A stretch of 8,237 nt of DNA from Deltaproteobacteria bacterium (GCA_020348625.1 CP070752.1:1685989-1694225); one strand, 5' to 3'. Shown: positions 1 through 6,755, numbered from the stretch's first letter. Program-made: numbers and translations. The notes: generated by a model not told the origin, from the sequence alone.

Positions 1-562
1 CAATGCGTCGGTCCAGCAGATTGTAAGGAGGTTGTTCGCATATAAACTTCGGGTAGTGATACCGATCTGAGATCCACAATGCCTCGACCGTTCTCCAGGC
101 CGGGTGTGTGGAGCATGCGATATATCTCACCTTCCCCTGTTTCACCAAAATATCGAGGGCTTCGAGGGATTCCTCTTGAGGAACATCAAAATCGGTTCGA
201 TGCAAGAAATAAATGTCGAGGTAGTCTGTTCTTAGTCGCTTTAGACTGGCCTCACAGCTTTCGATGATGTGGTGTTTGGAATTGCCCTGGTCGTTGGGTC
301 CGGCCCCTGTTCGCCAAAAAACCTTTGATGTGACGAAAACCTCTTTTCTTTTCCCGTTACGGGTTAGAGCTTCGCCAAGGATTCTCTCGCTGTCACCATC
401 CGCATAAACATCTGCGCAGTCAACCAGGTTAATGCCCTTGCCAAGAGCGGAGTCAATGATCCTTAGGGCCTCGTTCTTCTGGGTCGGGTTCCCGAAGTTC
501 ATGGTGCCGAGCACCAACGGTGCTATCCTGATTCCTGACCTTCCAAGACGCCTGTATTCCAT
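1..562 (-). CDS. Aldo/keto reductase, 3'-truncated by the window edge
   Basis: This is the N-terminal 187 residues of a cytosolic NAD(P)H-dependent aldo/keto reductase; the C-terminal part lies beyond base 1. The protein opens MEYRRLGRSGIRIAPLVLGT, the usual first strands of the family's (beta/alpha)8 barrel. The catalytic tetrad is complete: Asp48 and Tyr53 (in DCADVYADG), Lys80 (in TSK) and His121 (in YFLHRTD). A further family motif, EQPPYNLLDRR, lies near residues 176-186 just before the edge. Known family chemistry is reversible reduction of carbonyls in sugars, ketoacids and aldehydes. The ATG (560-562) lies 4 nt after the tctA stop, which implies the same transcript and possibly translational coupling. 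The SD is weak (a GGGG stretch within the end of tctA). In this operon it probably acts on the imported compound or its product; the substrate is unknown. Family call firm, function open. Confidence -1.
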   Translation of the reverse strand, partial: MEYRRLGRSGIRIAPLVLGTMNFGNPTQKNEALRIIDSALGKGINLVDCADVYADGDSERILGEALTRNGKRKEVFVTSKVFWRTGAGPNDQGNSKHHIIESCEASLKRLRTDYLDIYFLHRTDFDVPQEESLEALDILVKQGKVRYIACSTHPAWRTVEALWISDRYHYPKFICEQPPYNLLDRRI

Positions 563-566
563 GAGT

Positions 567-2108
567 TTAGGCCCCTGTTTTCTTTGCTCTTCGGTTGAAT
601 AGCTTTCCTGCTATCGTTTGTTTGAGCCTTCCGAAGAACTCAAACTGGCTGACAACGGTCCACACTATGATCAGAAAGAGGATCAAGGAAACCGGTCGTG
701 TGAAAACGGGCAGAAAGCTCCCCTGGGAAACCATAAGGGCCCTTCGAAGGTTTTCATCGGCCATAGGACCCAGAATGACCCCGATCACCAACGGGGCGAT
801 GGGATACCCCATTTCCGTTAGAAAATAACTGATGATCCCCACCGGCAGCATGAGATAAAGGTTGAACACGTTTATCCCCAGAGAATAGGAGCCGATAATA
901 CACAGGACCCCGACGATCGGCATGAACAGGGGCGGCGGAATTCGCAGCACCTTGACAACCTGTTTAGCCAGCAACATGCCGACGATCCACATGGTCATGG
1001 AGGCGAGCAAGAGAATGGATGCCACCTCAATGATGAAATTGGGATGCTCAAAGGTGATCATGGGCCCTGGTGTGACCCCATGGAGCATGAGGGCTCCCAG
1101 CAGCATGGCGGCGGGCGGGCTTCCGGGGATGCCCAGGTTGAGCAGAGGAATCATGGCCCCACCCACGCAGGCGTTATTGGCCGTCTCTGTAGAGAGCACC
1201 GCCATATACTCTCCCTTACCGAACCGTTCAGGGTGCTTAGAGATGTTCTTGGCCGCGCCGTACGAGACCCAGGCCGCGATATCTTCGCCGATCCCGGGGA
1301 CAGATCCGATCCCTACACCGATTAGGGCGGACCTGACGATATGGGGGACATTTCTCACCACGGTGCCGAACTCAGGCAAGATTCTCTGAAATTTCTGCGC
1401 CTCTCCGATCACTAAGCGTGCCTTGAGCACTTGTATGATCTGAGGAATGCCGAAGGCCCCGATCAGCACCGGAACCACCTCAATCCCGCTGTCCAGTTCG
1501 GAAAAACCGAACGTAAATCTTGGGTAAAATTGCAGTAGATCCCGGCCCACACAGGCCATGAAAAGCCCCAGAAAGCCGGAGATCCAACCCTTAATCACCA
1601 GATCCGGACTGGTCAGGGTGCCGCTGATGAGAATCCCGAAAAAGGCGAGCAGAAAGAATTCAAAGGATGTAAACTGAAGGGCAAAATAAGAGATAATGGG
1701 GGAAATACTCACCAGAAAGAGCATGCTGATCGTGGTACCAATAGCAGATGTCGTAGTAGTCAGGCCGATCGCCCGGCCACCTTCCCCCTTGCAGGCAAGT
1801 GGGTACCCGTCCAGAGCCGTGGCAGCGGAAGCAGCCGTTCCGGGGATGTTGATAAGAATAGCGGAGTACGATCCGCCATACGTGCCGCCAACATAGATGG
1901 CAAGCAGGCATACCATGGCAGTGGCCGGCCCCATACCATAGGTCAGGGCAGTCAACAGGGCCACGCCGAGAGTGGATGTAAGACCGGGCATGGCCCCGAA
2001 CATGATCCCCAGGATGACCGACCCGAAGAGAATCACCAGATTTAACGGCTCTGAAGCGAGATGAAAAACCGTTTGGAAATAGAAGGCTATTCTGTCTAAG
2101 AGGACCAT
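567..2108 (-). CDS. tctA: TTT transporter large membrane subunit TctA
   Basis: Large integral-membrane subunit of a tripartite tricarboxylate transporter, the channel-forming partner of TctB that takes substrate from periplasmic TctC. With the start at 2108 it is 513 aa, close to the usual ~500. The internally duplicated family motifs are present: GxxxGxxPGL at about 34-43; an IYVGGTYGGS segment followed by a PGT and DGYPLA stretch at 71-105; then, in the second half, SVPGIGEDIAAW (269-280), ETANNACVGG (308-317) and LGIPGSPPAA (325-334) with a PGP at 347-349. Strongly hydrophobic segments occur throughout. I chose the ATG at 2108, not an in-frame one at 2189. The upstream 27 codons overlap tctB, are hydrophilic and Arg/Trp-rich, and do not look like TctA, whereas 2108 has AAGG six nt upstream. 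It lies 28 nt after tctB and 4 nt before the aldo/keto reductase. Substrate unknown. Confidence -1.
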   Translation of the reverse strand: MVLLDRIAFYFQTVFHLASEPLNLVILFGSVILGIMFGAMPGLTSTLGVALLTALTYGMGPATAMVCLLAIYVGGTYGGSYSAILINIPGTAASAATALDGYPLACKGEGGRAIGLTTTTSAIGTTISMLFLVSISPIISYFALQFTSFEFFLLAFFGILISGTLTSPDLVIKGWISGFLGLFMACVGRDLLQFYPRFTFGFSELDSGIEVVPVLIGAFGIPQIIQVLKARLVIGEAQKFQRILPEFGTVVRNVPHIVRSALIGVGIGSVPGIGEDIAAWVSYGAAKNISKHPERFGKGEYMAVLSTETANNACVGGAMIPLLNLGIPGSPPAAMLLGALMLHGVTPGPMITFEHPNFIIEVASILLLASMTMWIVGMLLAKQVVKVLRIPPPLFMPIVGVLCIIGSYSLGINVFNLYLMLPVGIISYFLTEMGYPIAPLVIGVILGPMADENLRRALMVSQGSFLPVFTRPVSLILFLIIVWTVVSQFEFFGRLKQTIAGKLFNRRAKKTGA

Positions 2109-2136
2109 GAGATACCTTGACCTGCATCGGTGGAAG

Positions 2137-2901
2137 TCAGAAGTCCAGGTACCATACCTTGTCCAGAAACGCCACGACGAGCCCTTCATAGGGCATGGGT
2201 ACCAACAGAAAGTATTTAAAGATCGGGATGACGATCAACGGTGCGGCAACCGCAATGATCATGCCGGTTCTGAATTTTTTCCGTAAGGCCGGGTTGTTGC
2301 GGACCAGTCCCCAGGCATAGAAACAGTATGACAGGATGAAACAGAGGGCCAGTACATCGCCGGAATAGGGTACAGCGTTTTCGAGTAATGAATCCATTCC
2401 TGCTGCAAAATGGACGATGAGCACGAGGACGCCGGCCAGGTAGAAAAAGAAAAGCCTCTTCAGAAGTCCGTTATCATCGAAATAGAACATGGAGATGAAG
2501 ACAGAGAGGAAAAGGATGCTCCCAAGGAAGAAATCGATTCTCGGAATATTCAGGTAAACAAACGAGAGGAACAGGATGACGATGGCATAGAATCTAAGCG
2601 TCGGCGCACTAGCCAGGAATTCCACGTTGCTTTTGCTTAACAACCATCGTATGACCGCACCGATTTCTTCCCTGCCGACCGTCTTCCACGCAGTCCTGCT
2701 CAGGAGTGCGCCCAAGATGATTATCACAAACCCCACGAAGAGGGGGAACAGGGCAGGAGAGACAAACCAGACGTTCTGCACGCCACCCCAACTGTCTTTC
2801 ATGGGCATCTTGAAGGCCTGTCTGACGATCCAGACCCCAAAGAGCAAGATAATGATACCCGAAAAGAAATCAGCCTTCCTGAGTTTTTCCTTGTCCATCA
2901 T
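2137..2901 (-). CDS. tctB: TTT transporter small membrane subunit TctB (long variant)
   Basis: Small membrane subunit of the TTT system, which pairs with TctA. It is 254 aa, against roughly 150-170 for typical TctB. I count about seven hydrophobic segments (residues 12-30, 46-68, 103-119, 122-140, 150-168, 181-200, 213-233) where four or five are usual. The N-terminal hairpin (GIIILLFGVW, then SPALFPLFVGFVIIILGALL) and the closing FLLVPMP look like TctB, so the extra length sits in the middle. The call rests heavily on position between tctC and tctA. Start: two adjacent ATGs (2901 and 2898); the first is preferred, with GAGGA at 2911-2915 nine nt upstream. The 265-nt gap upstream contains a long stem-loop; tctA follows 28 nt downstream. 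An alternative is a fused or diverged membrane protein that replaced TctB, but I think this less likely. Confidence -1.
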   Translation of the reverse strand: MMDKEKLRKADFFSGIIILLFGVWIVRQAFKMPMKDSWGGVQNVWFVSPALFPLFVGFVIIILGALLSRTAWKTVGREEIGAVIRWLLSKSNVEFLASAPTLRFYAIVILFLSFVYLNIPRIDFFLGSILFLSVFISMFYFDDNGLLKRLFFFYLAGVLVLIVHFAAGMDSLLENAVPYSGDVLALCFILSYCFYAWGLVRNNPALRKKFRTGMIIAVAAPLIVIPIFKYFLLVPMPYEGLVVAFLDKVWYLDF

Positions 2902-3025
2902 GACGAATTGTCCTCGAGAAACAGATTGGTTGGATTTTTTGCTTGATCCATTTGTTTACAGACCCATCGACCTTAATCGGTATCTTCTCATGTAAGGAAG
3001 GGCGGCTACAGTATGACGGCGAGGA

Positions 3026-3111
3026 GCCGCAGGCGGCGGCCTGTTCCCCATACATGCTGTCTGTCGAGTTTAATTTCTCAAGAGATAGGGATGGTACTTT
3101 CCGCCTGCGGC
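3026..3111 (-). promoter_or_regulatory. Long inverted repeat in the tctC-tctB gap
   Basis: GCCGCAGGCGG (3026-3036) and CCGCCTGCGGC (3101-3111) are perfect 11-base complements, separated by a 64-nt loop. Outward, GAGGA (3021-3025) can pair with TCCTC (3116-3120) across a 4-nt bulge. ACGGC (3016-3020) can then pair with GCCGT (3131-3135) across a larger bulge. There is no U-run directly after the stem in the transcribed direction, so it does not look like a simple intrinsic terminator. It may protect the 3' end of tctC mRNA or lower tctB-tctA expression relative to the binding protein, but that is inference. Confidence -1.
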
Positions 3112-3166
3112 ATTTTCCTCATAACACATAGCCGTTTCTACCTTCAATCCTTTTTATAATGACTGT

Positions 3167-4174
3167 TTACGGTTTCGGAATACCCAGCTCAGCAGGATTA
3201 ACTGTGGCGGCCTTCAGTTCCCACAAGGTCCAGGCAAAATTCGATTCGAGCGCGTCGAATACCTTCTTCGACTCGGCACCGGTTTTGCCCGAGAGCAGGT
3301 AGTAATTTTCCTTGGCCCATGTTTTTACTTTTTCAGTGGCGATTGCCTTTTTGAACGCAGCTACAAGGACTGCTTTGGCATCCGCAGGAGCGTCGGCCGG
3401 AACCGCAAACCCGATGGCCTGAGAAATGGGCAGGTATTTGGACAGCGCGGGATAGGAATCGAAGGATGAAGGGATAGTTCCCAAACCTTCGACCGTGAAC
3501 GAATCCGGGATCAACATGCCCAAGGCCCTTAATTTGCCGCCGCGCAGCAGTTGCTGCTGCTCGGCCAGTGAGGTGACGACAACTTCAACCTCGCCGGCCA
3601 TGGCCGCATTTTGGCTGGGAGCCGAACCTTTGTAGGGAATGAAATTGAAGTCTGCCCCGGAGCCGTTTTCCACTGCCAGCAGATTCAGATGGTGGATAGA
3701 GCCGGCACCGCTGGCTGCAGCTGTGATGCTATTGGGGTTTTTCTTTGCAGCTTCAATAAGTTCTTTAAGGCTCTTGTACGGAGTCTTGGGGGTCACGGAG
3801 AGAACGTCTGGCGACCCGCCCACGATAAACGTATCCCAAACATCGAACTTCTTATCCCAGCCGCCCTGCACACCGGCGGTGACATTGGACTCGGACAGGC
3901 CGCACAGGGTATAGCCATCGTGTTTCTGATTGTACACATAGGCCATCCCCACCGAACCGGCAACGCCGCCGGTTTTGTTGATGACGTTCACATTCACGCC
4001 CAGGAAGTTGGACATTTCAGCGTGTATGATCCGGTTGCAGGTGTCGGTCCCTCCGCCGGCACCCCAGACGACCACGGCGGTGATGTTTCTTGCTGGAAAT
4101 TTCTTGCCGGCCGCGAAGCTGAAACTGGCAAACAGAAATGTAACCGCCACGGCAAATAGGATTACTTTCTTCAT
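3167..4174 (-). CDS. tctC: TTT transporter periplasmic substrate-binding protein TctC
   Basis: Periplasmic solute receptor of the TctC/Bug family, which closes around an organic-acid anion and delivers it to TctA-TctB. With the start at 4174 it is 335 aa, normal for the family. Residues 1-21 form a Sec signal peptide (Lys-Lys, a hydrophobic core, then SFSFA before AGKKFP), with cleavage likely after Ala21. Family landmarks: VVVWGAGGGTDTCNR at 34-48, the first ligand loop; NKTGGVAGS at 66-74; HDGYTL at 85-90; GAGSIHHLNLL at 157-167; IPYKGSAPSQ at 179-188; AMAGEVE at 191-197. An ATG seven codons upstream (4195) is in frame, but AGGAGG at 4180-4185 lies 5 nt before the 4174 codon and the upstream start would spoil the signal peptide. 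A 196-nt gap separates it from the TIM-barrel gene and a structured 265-nt gap from tctB. The ligand cannot be predicted. Confidence -1.
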   Translation of the reverse strand: MKKVILFAVAVTFLFASFSFAAGKKFPARNITAVVVWGAGGGTDTCNRIIHAEMSNFLGVNVNVINKTGGVAGSVGMAYVYNQKHDGYTLCGLSESNVTAGVQGGWDKKFDVWDTFIVGGSPDVLSVTPKTPYKSLKELIEAAKKNPNSITAAASGAGSIHHLNLLAVENGSGADFNFIPYKGSAPSQNAAMAGEVEVVVTSLAEQQQLLRGGKLRALGMLIPDSFTVEGLGTIPSSFDSYPALSKYLPISQAIGFAVPADAPADAKAVLVAAFKKAIATEKVKTWAKENYYLLSGKTGAESKKVFDALESNFAWTLWELKAATVNPAELGIPKP

Positions 4175-4179
4175 GATTT

Positions 4180-4185
4180 CCTCCT
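4180..4185 (-). promoter_or_regulatory. Shine-Dalgarno site deciding the tctC start
   Basis: AGGAGG on the minus strand, five nt before the ATG at 4172-4174. It overlaps the coding region that would exist if the upstream ATG at 4195 were used, and so favours the shorter tctC with a clean signal peptide. Confidence -1.
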
Positions 4186-4351
4186 GCTTTAACATTTAAA
4201 TAACCTAATTCCTGCCTTCAAACTGTAAATTCGCACCTAAGCCATTCCTTGGAAAGGGTGAATCTTGTCCACATCAAGACGCTGCTCCACACCTCTCCTG
4301 CCTTCTTCACCTCCCTTCTCTCGGTTAAGGTTGCTGTTTTCTCGAGCTGAT

Positions 4352-4365
4352 CCCGACTCGTCGGG
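4352..4365 (-). promoter_or_regulatory. Small stem-loop just after the TIM-barrel gene
   Basis: CCCGACGAGTCGGG on the minus strand is a perfect palindrome that can fold as a 5-bp GC-rich stem with a four-base loop. It lies 5 nt beyond the TAA of the upstream gene. No U-run follows, so it is a weak terminator candidate; an mRNA 3'-end stabiliser or partial attenuator before tctC is equally possible. I see no convincing promoter in the rest of the 196-nt gap. Confidence -1.
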
Positions 4366-4370
4366 CAAAG

Positions 4371-5333
4371 TTACTTCAAGACATTATCTTCCAACCACTG
4401 CAGGGTTTCCACTGTCTTACCCTCAGCCATCATCGTGAAAAGCCTATCTGAGTCGAAACGATTCACGATCTCTATCATCTTTTCCGTTGTCGCAATGGTC
4501 CGCTCAAAGGCGTCGATCGGATCAAGGCGCATTGGGCTCATATCCGAAGTAACCCAGCCCTCATAGTTGAATTTCTTCAAATAGACGAACATCTCGAGGT
4601 AATCCCAGAGGTTTCGTGTGGCCGGTATGAGATCCCAGTCCCATTTCCGGTTGTTATCGTTGATATGAATGTAGTAAGGGACCCCCTTTGTCTGGGCTAG
4701 GCAAACCGACTCGGCAGGGGTCTCACCGACCCAAAGGGCATGCCCAACATCAATGGTAATGCCGAGATTCGGTTCATCGATATCATGAATCATGCACATC
4801 GTCTTGGCGGCTGAATCAAGAAAACACTGAACCCGGGTCTCCGACGCCTTGTATTCCAAGAACAGTCGTATGTCCTTCCGGTGACCGGCAGCCTGTTTAA
4901 AGGTAGAGACCATGTTTCTCCAGGCCTCTTGATAATCAACCTGAAAGAGATAGTCGTATCCGTCGCTCAAGGGACAGCATGTCACCTTGTCCGTGTCGAG
5001 CTCCGCGGCAGCATCCATGGCCCCTTGGATGAACTGGACGGCCTTATCCCTCAATTGCTTCGTCGTAACACTGGATGATCCGCACACAAATTCAGGCTCT
5101 GCCTTGATGTTGACGTTGACGGCTGCAACTTCAAGGTCGTATTTCTTAAGGGCGTCTTTAATAACTATGAGATCCTTCAACTCATACGGAAACACGATTT
5201 CCACGCCGTTGGCCCCCTCGACCTGGGCGACGGCGGCAACCTTCTCCTCCGGTGTCCTGTCTACATGGTACTCAGAGAAGCGGTCCCTCAGTTTTCCCAT
5301 GAACCCCGTTATGATTGCCTGTTTGATTTCCAT
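4371..5333 (-). CDS. Sugar phosphate isomerase/epimerase-like TIM-barrel protein
   Basis: A 320-aa cytosolic protein of the xylose isomerase-like/AP endonuclease 2 TIM-barrel superfamily. Members bind a divalent metal and usually isomerise or epimerise ketoses, inosose-type compounds or sugar acids. Candidate metal ligands follow the family pattern: Glu160 (LFLEYKASE), Asp195 and His198 (ITIDVGHAL), His223 and Asp226 (YIHINDNN), and finally Asp264 (YEGWVTSDMSP), where Glu is more usual. KWDWDLIPATRNLWDYLE (about 230-247) resembles the substrate-side loop of uncharacterised sugar isomerases. The ATG at 5333 has an excellent SD, AAGGAGG at 5338-5344, four nt upstream. It lies 68 nt after the GntR gene and upstream of tctC, so it probably acts on the imported compound. 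Superfamily firm, exact reaction unknown; I give no gene symbol. Confidence -1.
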   Translation of the reverse strand: MEIKQAIITGFMGKLRDRFSEYHVDRTPEEKVAAVAQVEGANGVEIVFPYELKDLIVIKDALKKYDLEVAAVNVNIKAEPEFVCGSSSVTTKQLRDKAVQFIQGAMDAAAELDTDKVTCCPLSDGYDYLFQVDYQEAWRNMVSTFKQAAGHRKDIRLFLEYKASETRVQCFLDSAAKTMCMIHDIDEPNLGITIDVGHALWVGETPAESVCLAQTKGVPYYIHINDNNRKWDWDLIPATRNLWDYLEMFVYLKKFNYEGWVTSDMSPMRLDPIDAFERTIATTEKMIEIVNRFDSDRLFTMMAEGKTVETLQWLEDNVLK

Positions 5334-5401
5334 TTCGCCTCCTTTGCCAAAAGACCGACTAATAGAGCACAGAATCCGATCCTTGCCTGTTCTTCTACGG
5401 G

Positions 5402-6082
5402 TTATTGGGATGCCGTGCTCTCTTCTTCCAGAGCATCCCGCAAGAGTTTTTCTTTTGAATTCCTCAGATGCAGGCGCACCAATTCCTCGGCATTAATGGG
5501 GTCTCTCTTGCTGATGGCCTCAATAATGGCCTTGTGTTCGTGGATGGTATCATTTGGGGGCCGTACCAGACCTTCCTGCTCGACAAACTGGTAGCCTAAA
5601 GTGAGGATGTTAAAGGTTTCCAGGATGCTCGACAAAATGTCGCCGCCGGCAACCTCAATGATAAAGCTGTGAAAACGTCGATCTTCCTCCCGGTATTTCT
5701 TTAAATCGATGTCATCCGCAGACTCATCGAATCCGGAGAAGAAGCTTATCAGTCTGTGGATCTGAGAATCGGAAATCCTCATTGCAACCTTTCTTGCTGC
5801 CAATCCCTCCAGAACCTCTCTGAGCTCGAAGATGTGGGCCATTTCCTGCTTGGAAAAGAGGCGAACATAGAAACCCCTCCGAGGCACGGCTGTAATGAGT
5901 TTTTCATGTTCGAGTTTCTTCAGTGCGCTCACCAGGGGAGTCCTGCTCACGCCGAATTCATGAGCCAGCTTATCCTGATAGATCTTTTCACCCGGCATGA
6001 GCTTTCGTTCAATTATCATCGACTTGAGCCTATCGTAAATCATGCTGTCGAGGCTCTTATGTTTAGCGCCCAAATTTTCCAA
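5402..6082 (-). CDS. GntR-family transcriptional regulator, FCD (FadR) subfamily
   Basis: A 226-aa DNA-binding regulator. Residues 9-75 form the GntR winged helix: MIYDRLKSMIIERKLMPGEK, then the recognition helix region FGVSRTPLVSALKKLE and the wing VPRRGFYV. Residues 80-220 form an all-helical FCD effector domain. Its likely metal/ligand residues are Asp134 and His138 (EEDRRFH), His183 (HEHKAIIEAI) and His205 (RLHLRNS). Such proteins commonly bind carboxylates or sugar acids, in keeping with the TTT transporter downstream. The start is TTG at 6080-6082: GGAGGT at 6090-6095 is seven nt upstream, while the first ATG (codon 14) has no SD and would cut into the helix before the winged helix. It is the first gene of the minus-strand operon. 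It probably regulates itself and the genes after it through the palindrome at 6261-6301; whether it represses or activates is unknown. Confidence -1.
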   Translation of the reverse strand: MENLGAKHKSLDSMIYDRLKSMIIERKLMPGEKIYQDKLAHEFGVSRTPLVSALKKLEHEKLITAVPRRGFYVRLFSKQEMAHIFELREVLEGLAARKVAMRISDSQIHRLISFFSGFDESADDIDLKKYREEDRRFHSFIIEVAGGDILSSILETFNILTLGYQFVEQEGLVRPPNDTIHEHKAIIEAISKRDPINAEELVRLHLRNSKEKLLRDALEEESTASQ

Positions 6083-6089
6083 CGAACTT

Positions 6090-6095
6090 ACCTCC
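6090..6095 (-). promoter_or_regulatory. Shine-Dalgarno site supporting a TTG start for the GntR gene
   Basis: GGAGGT (within GGGAGGTAAG) on the minus strand, seven nt before the TTG at 6080-6082. It is near-consensus and is the main reason for choosing the non-ATG start. Confidence -1.
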
Positions 6096-6107
6096 CATCT
6101 TTAGGTG

Positions 6108-6127
6108 AGCCCTCACAGGGCTTTTCT
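6108..6127 (+). terminator. Hairpin with short T-run in the GntR leader
   Basis: AGCCCT (6108-6113), a CAC loop and AGGGCT (6117-6122) form a perfect 6-bp stem followed by TTTCT on the plus strand, which looks like a weak intrinsic terminator in that orientation. It might stop antisense transcription rising out of the minus-strand operon. On the minus strand the same hairpin sits in the untranslated leader, about 12 nt before the GntR Shine-Dalgarno site, where it could affect translation. The role is uncertain. Confidence -1.
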
Positions 6128-6260
6128 ATGATGAGCAACCCAATGGGTTTGTGGCGGGCTAACAGTAGACCGCTGTTTTGTCAGGTAGCGGAGCATCTTG
6201 CAACACGTTCGCTTGTCCCTCCGGGTGTTTCAGCTCTCTTCACTAGTCCGTGATGCCGAG

Positions 6261-6301
6261 AATGCAATAGTGTATTTTAAATTCTGAATACAAAATGCAT
6301 T
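6261..6301. promoter_or_regulatory. Two-tier palindrome, candidate GntR operator
   Basis: The inner repeat is TGTATT (6271-6276) and AATACA (6287-6292) around a central AATT with 3-nt spacers, giving a 22-bp symmetric site. An outer repeat, AATGCA (6261-6266) and TGCATT (6296-6301), flanks it almost symmetrically. The right half of the inner palindrome is the predicted -10 box of the operon promoter, so bound protein would block RNA polymerase. Symmetric sites rich in TGTAT/ATACA are known for FCD-type GntR proteins such as VanR-like regulators; assignment to this regulator is inference. Confidence -1.
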
Positions 6302-6314
6302 AGGCATTTGTCAA
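6287..6314 (-). promoter_or_regulatory. Candidate sigma-70 promoter for the minus-strand operon
   Basis: On the minus strand a perfect -35 TTGACA (6309-6314) is followed after 16 nt by TGTATT (6287-6292), a 4/6 match to the -10. Transcription would begin near 6280, giving a leader of about 200 nt before the GntR TTG start. The flanks are AT-rich. Position and the perfect -35 box make this the best promoter in the window, but it is predicted from sequence alone. Confidence -1.
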
Positions 6315-6535
6315 TAAAAAAATCACTGCCAGGGATCTCAGATAAGAATTAACTGCTGAAGAATTTGTGAATCGTTGTTTGCCCGCAAATCTCATCTCGC
6401 ATGAGAGTCGTTGGGGGAAAGTGAGGCTGGTCTGCGGAATTCGGAAAATGCTGTGCTTCTAAGCAGGATCGATCGAATTGATCAAATAAGATCGCAGCAG
6501 TGCGTCCGCTGTTATTAGGAAAACTTCTTGAGACT

Positions 6536-6564
6536 TTGTCAAAAGAATCATTGTCCCGTGTAAA
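6536..6564 (+). promoter_or_regulatory. Possible promoter for the AEC permease
   Basis: TTGTCA (6536-6541), a 17-nt spacer and TGTAAA (6559-6564) match sigma-70 boxes at 5/6 and 4/6 with ideal spacing. The implied leader of about 185 nt is long. This is a weak call based on box matching only. Confidence -1.
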
Positions 6565-6755
6565 GTGGGGACTTGATTAATCCCGCATAAATTGTCTAGG
6601 CTAAGGATGATACGGGAACCCAATAGTGACATGAAAAAGGAATGCTTGTGAATACTGAGACGCCAGAGGTGACCGCAGAAAAATAGAAACGAGAAAAGGA
6701 TTCGGAAAGGCGGGCCTTCCACCTACTTTGTCGTGGCAAACGGATTGGTAAGTCA

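Larger units (their letters stand above)
6083..6755. other. Divergent intergenic region, no convincing gene
   Basis: This stretch of 673 bases separates the GntR and AEC permease genes. It holds the GntR leader with three small hairpins (6108-6122; AACCC/GGGTT at 6137-6149; AACAG/CTGTT at 6161-6177), the AT-rich promoter/operator block around 6261-6314, and then about 440 bases up to the permease. That last part contains short palindromes such as TTGATCAA (6478-6485) and TCTCAT/ATGAGA (6390-6406). I recognise no coding sequence, tRNA or riboswitch. An 87-codon open frame on the minus strand (6459-6722) has no recognisable features. Confidence -1.

Noticed and set aside
922..1389. 155-codon open frame on the plus strand
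   Set aside because: Antisense shadow of tctA with no domain-like sequence.
1660..2127. 155-codon open frame on the minus strand
   Set aside because: It lies in another frame of tctA, with low-complexity Cys/His/Arg-rich translation; a shadow of the real gene.
2109..2189. A 27-residue N-terminal extension of TctA starting at 2189
   Set aside because: It overlaps tctB, is hydrophilic and rich in Arg and Trp, and does not resemble the start of TctA. The ATG at 2108 has a suitable AAGG upstream and gives a normal-length protein.
3611..4159. 182-codon open frame on the plus strand
   Set aside because: Antisense to tctC, which has full family motifs and a signal peptide; the antisense translation has no recognisable domain.
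4175..4195. tctC start at the ATG at 4195
   Set aside because: It would place seven charged or polar residues before the signal peptide and put the AGGAGG ribosome site inside the gene.
4175..4370. Separate sigma-70 or sigma-54 promoter for tctC
   Set aside because: The best -35/-10 pairs match poorly or lie too close to the start codon. A TGGC...TGC stretch has the wrong spacing for sigma-54.
4987..5496. 169-codon open frame on the plus strand
   Set aside because: Antisense to the TIM-barrel gene and the end of the GntR gene; Ser/Ala/Pro-rich with no motif.
5756..6253. 165-codon open frame on the plus strand
   Set aside because: Antisense to the GntR gene and its leader; no ribosome site or recognisable domain.
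6459..6722. 87-codon open frame on the minus strand in the divergent region
   Set aside because: No recognisable motif and no credible ribosome site; more likely chance in non-coding DNA.
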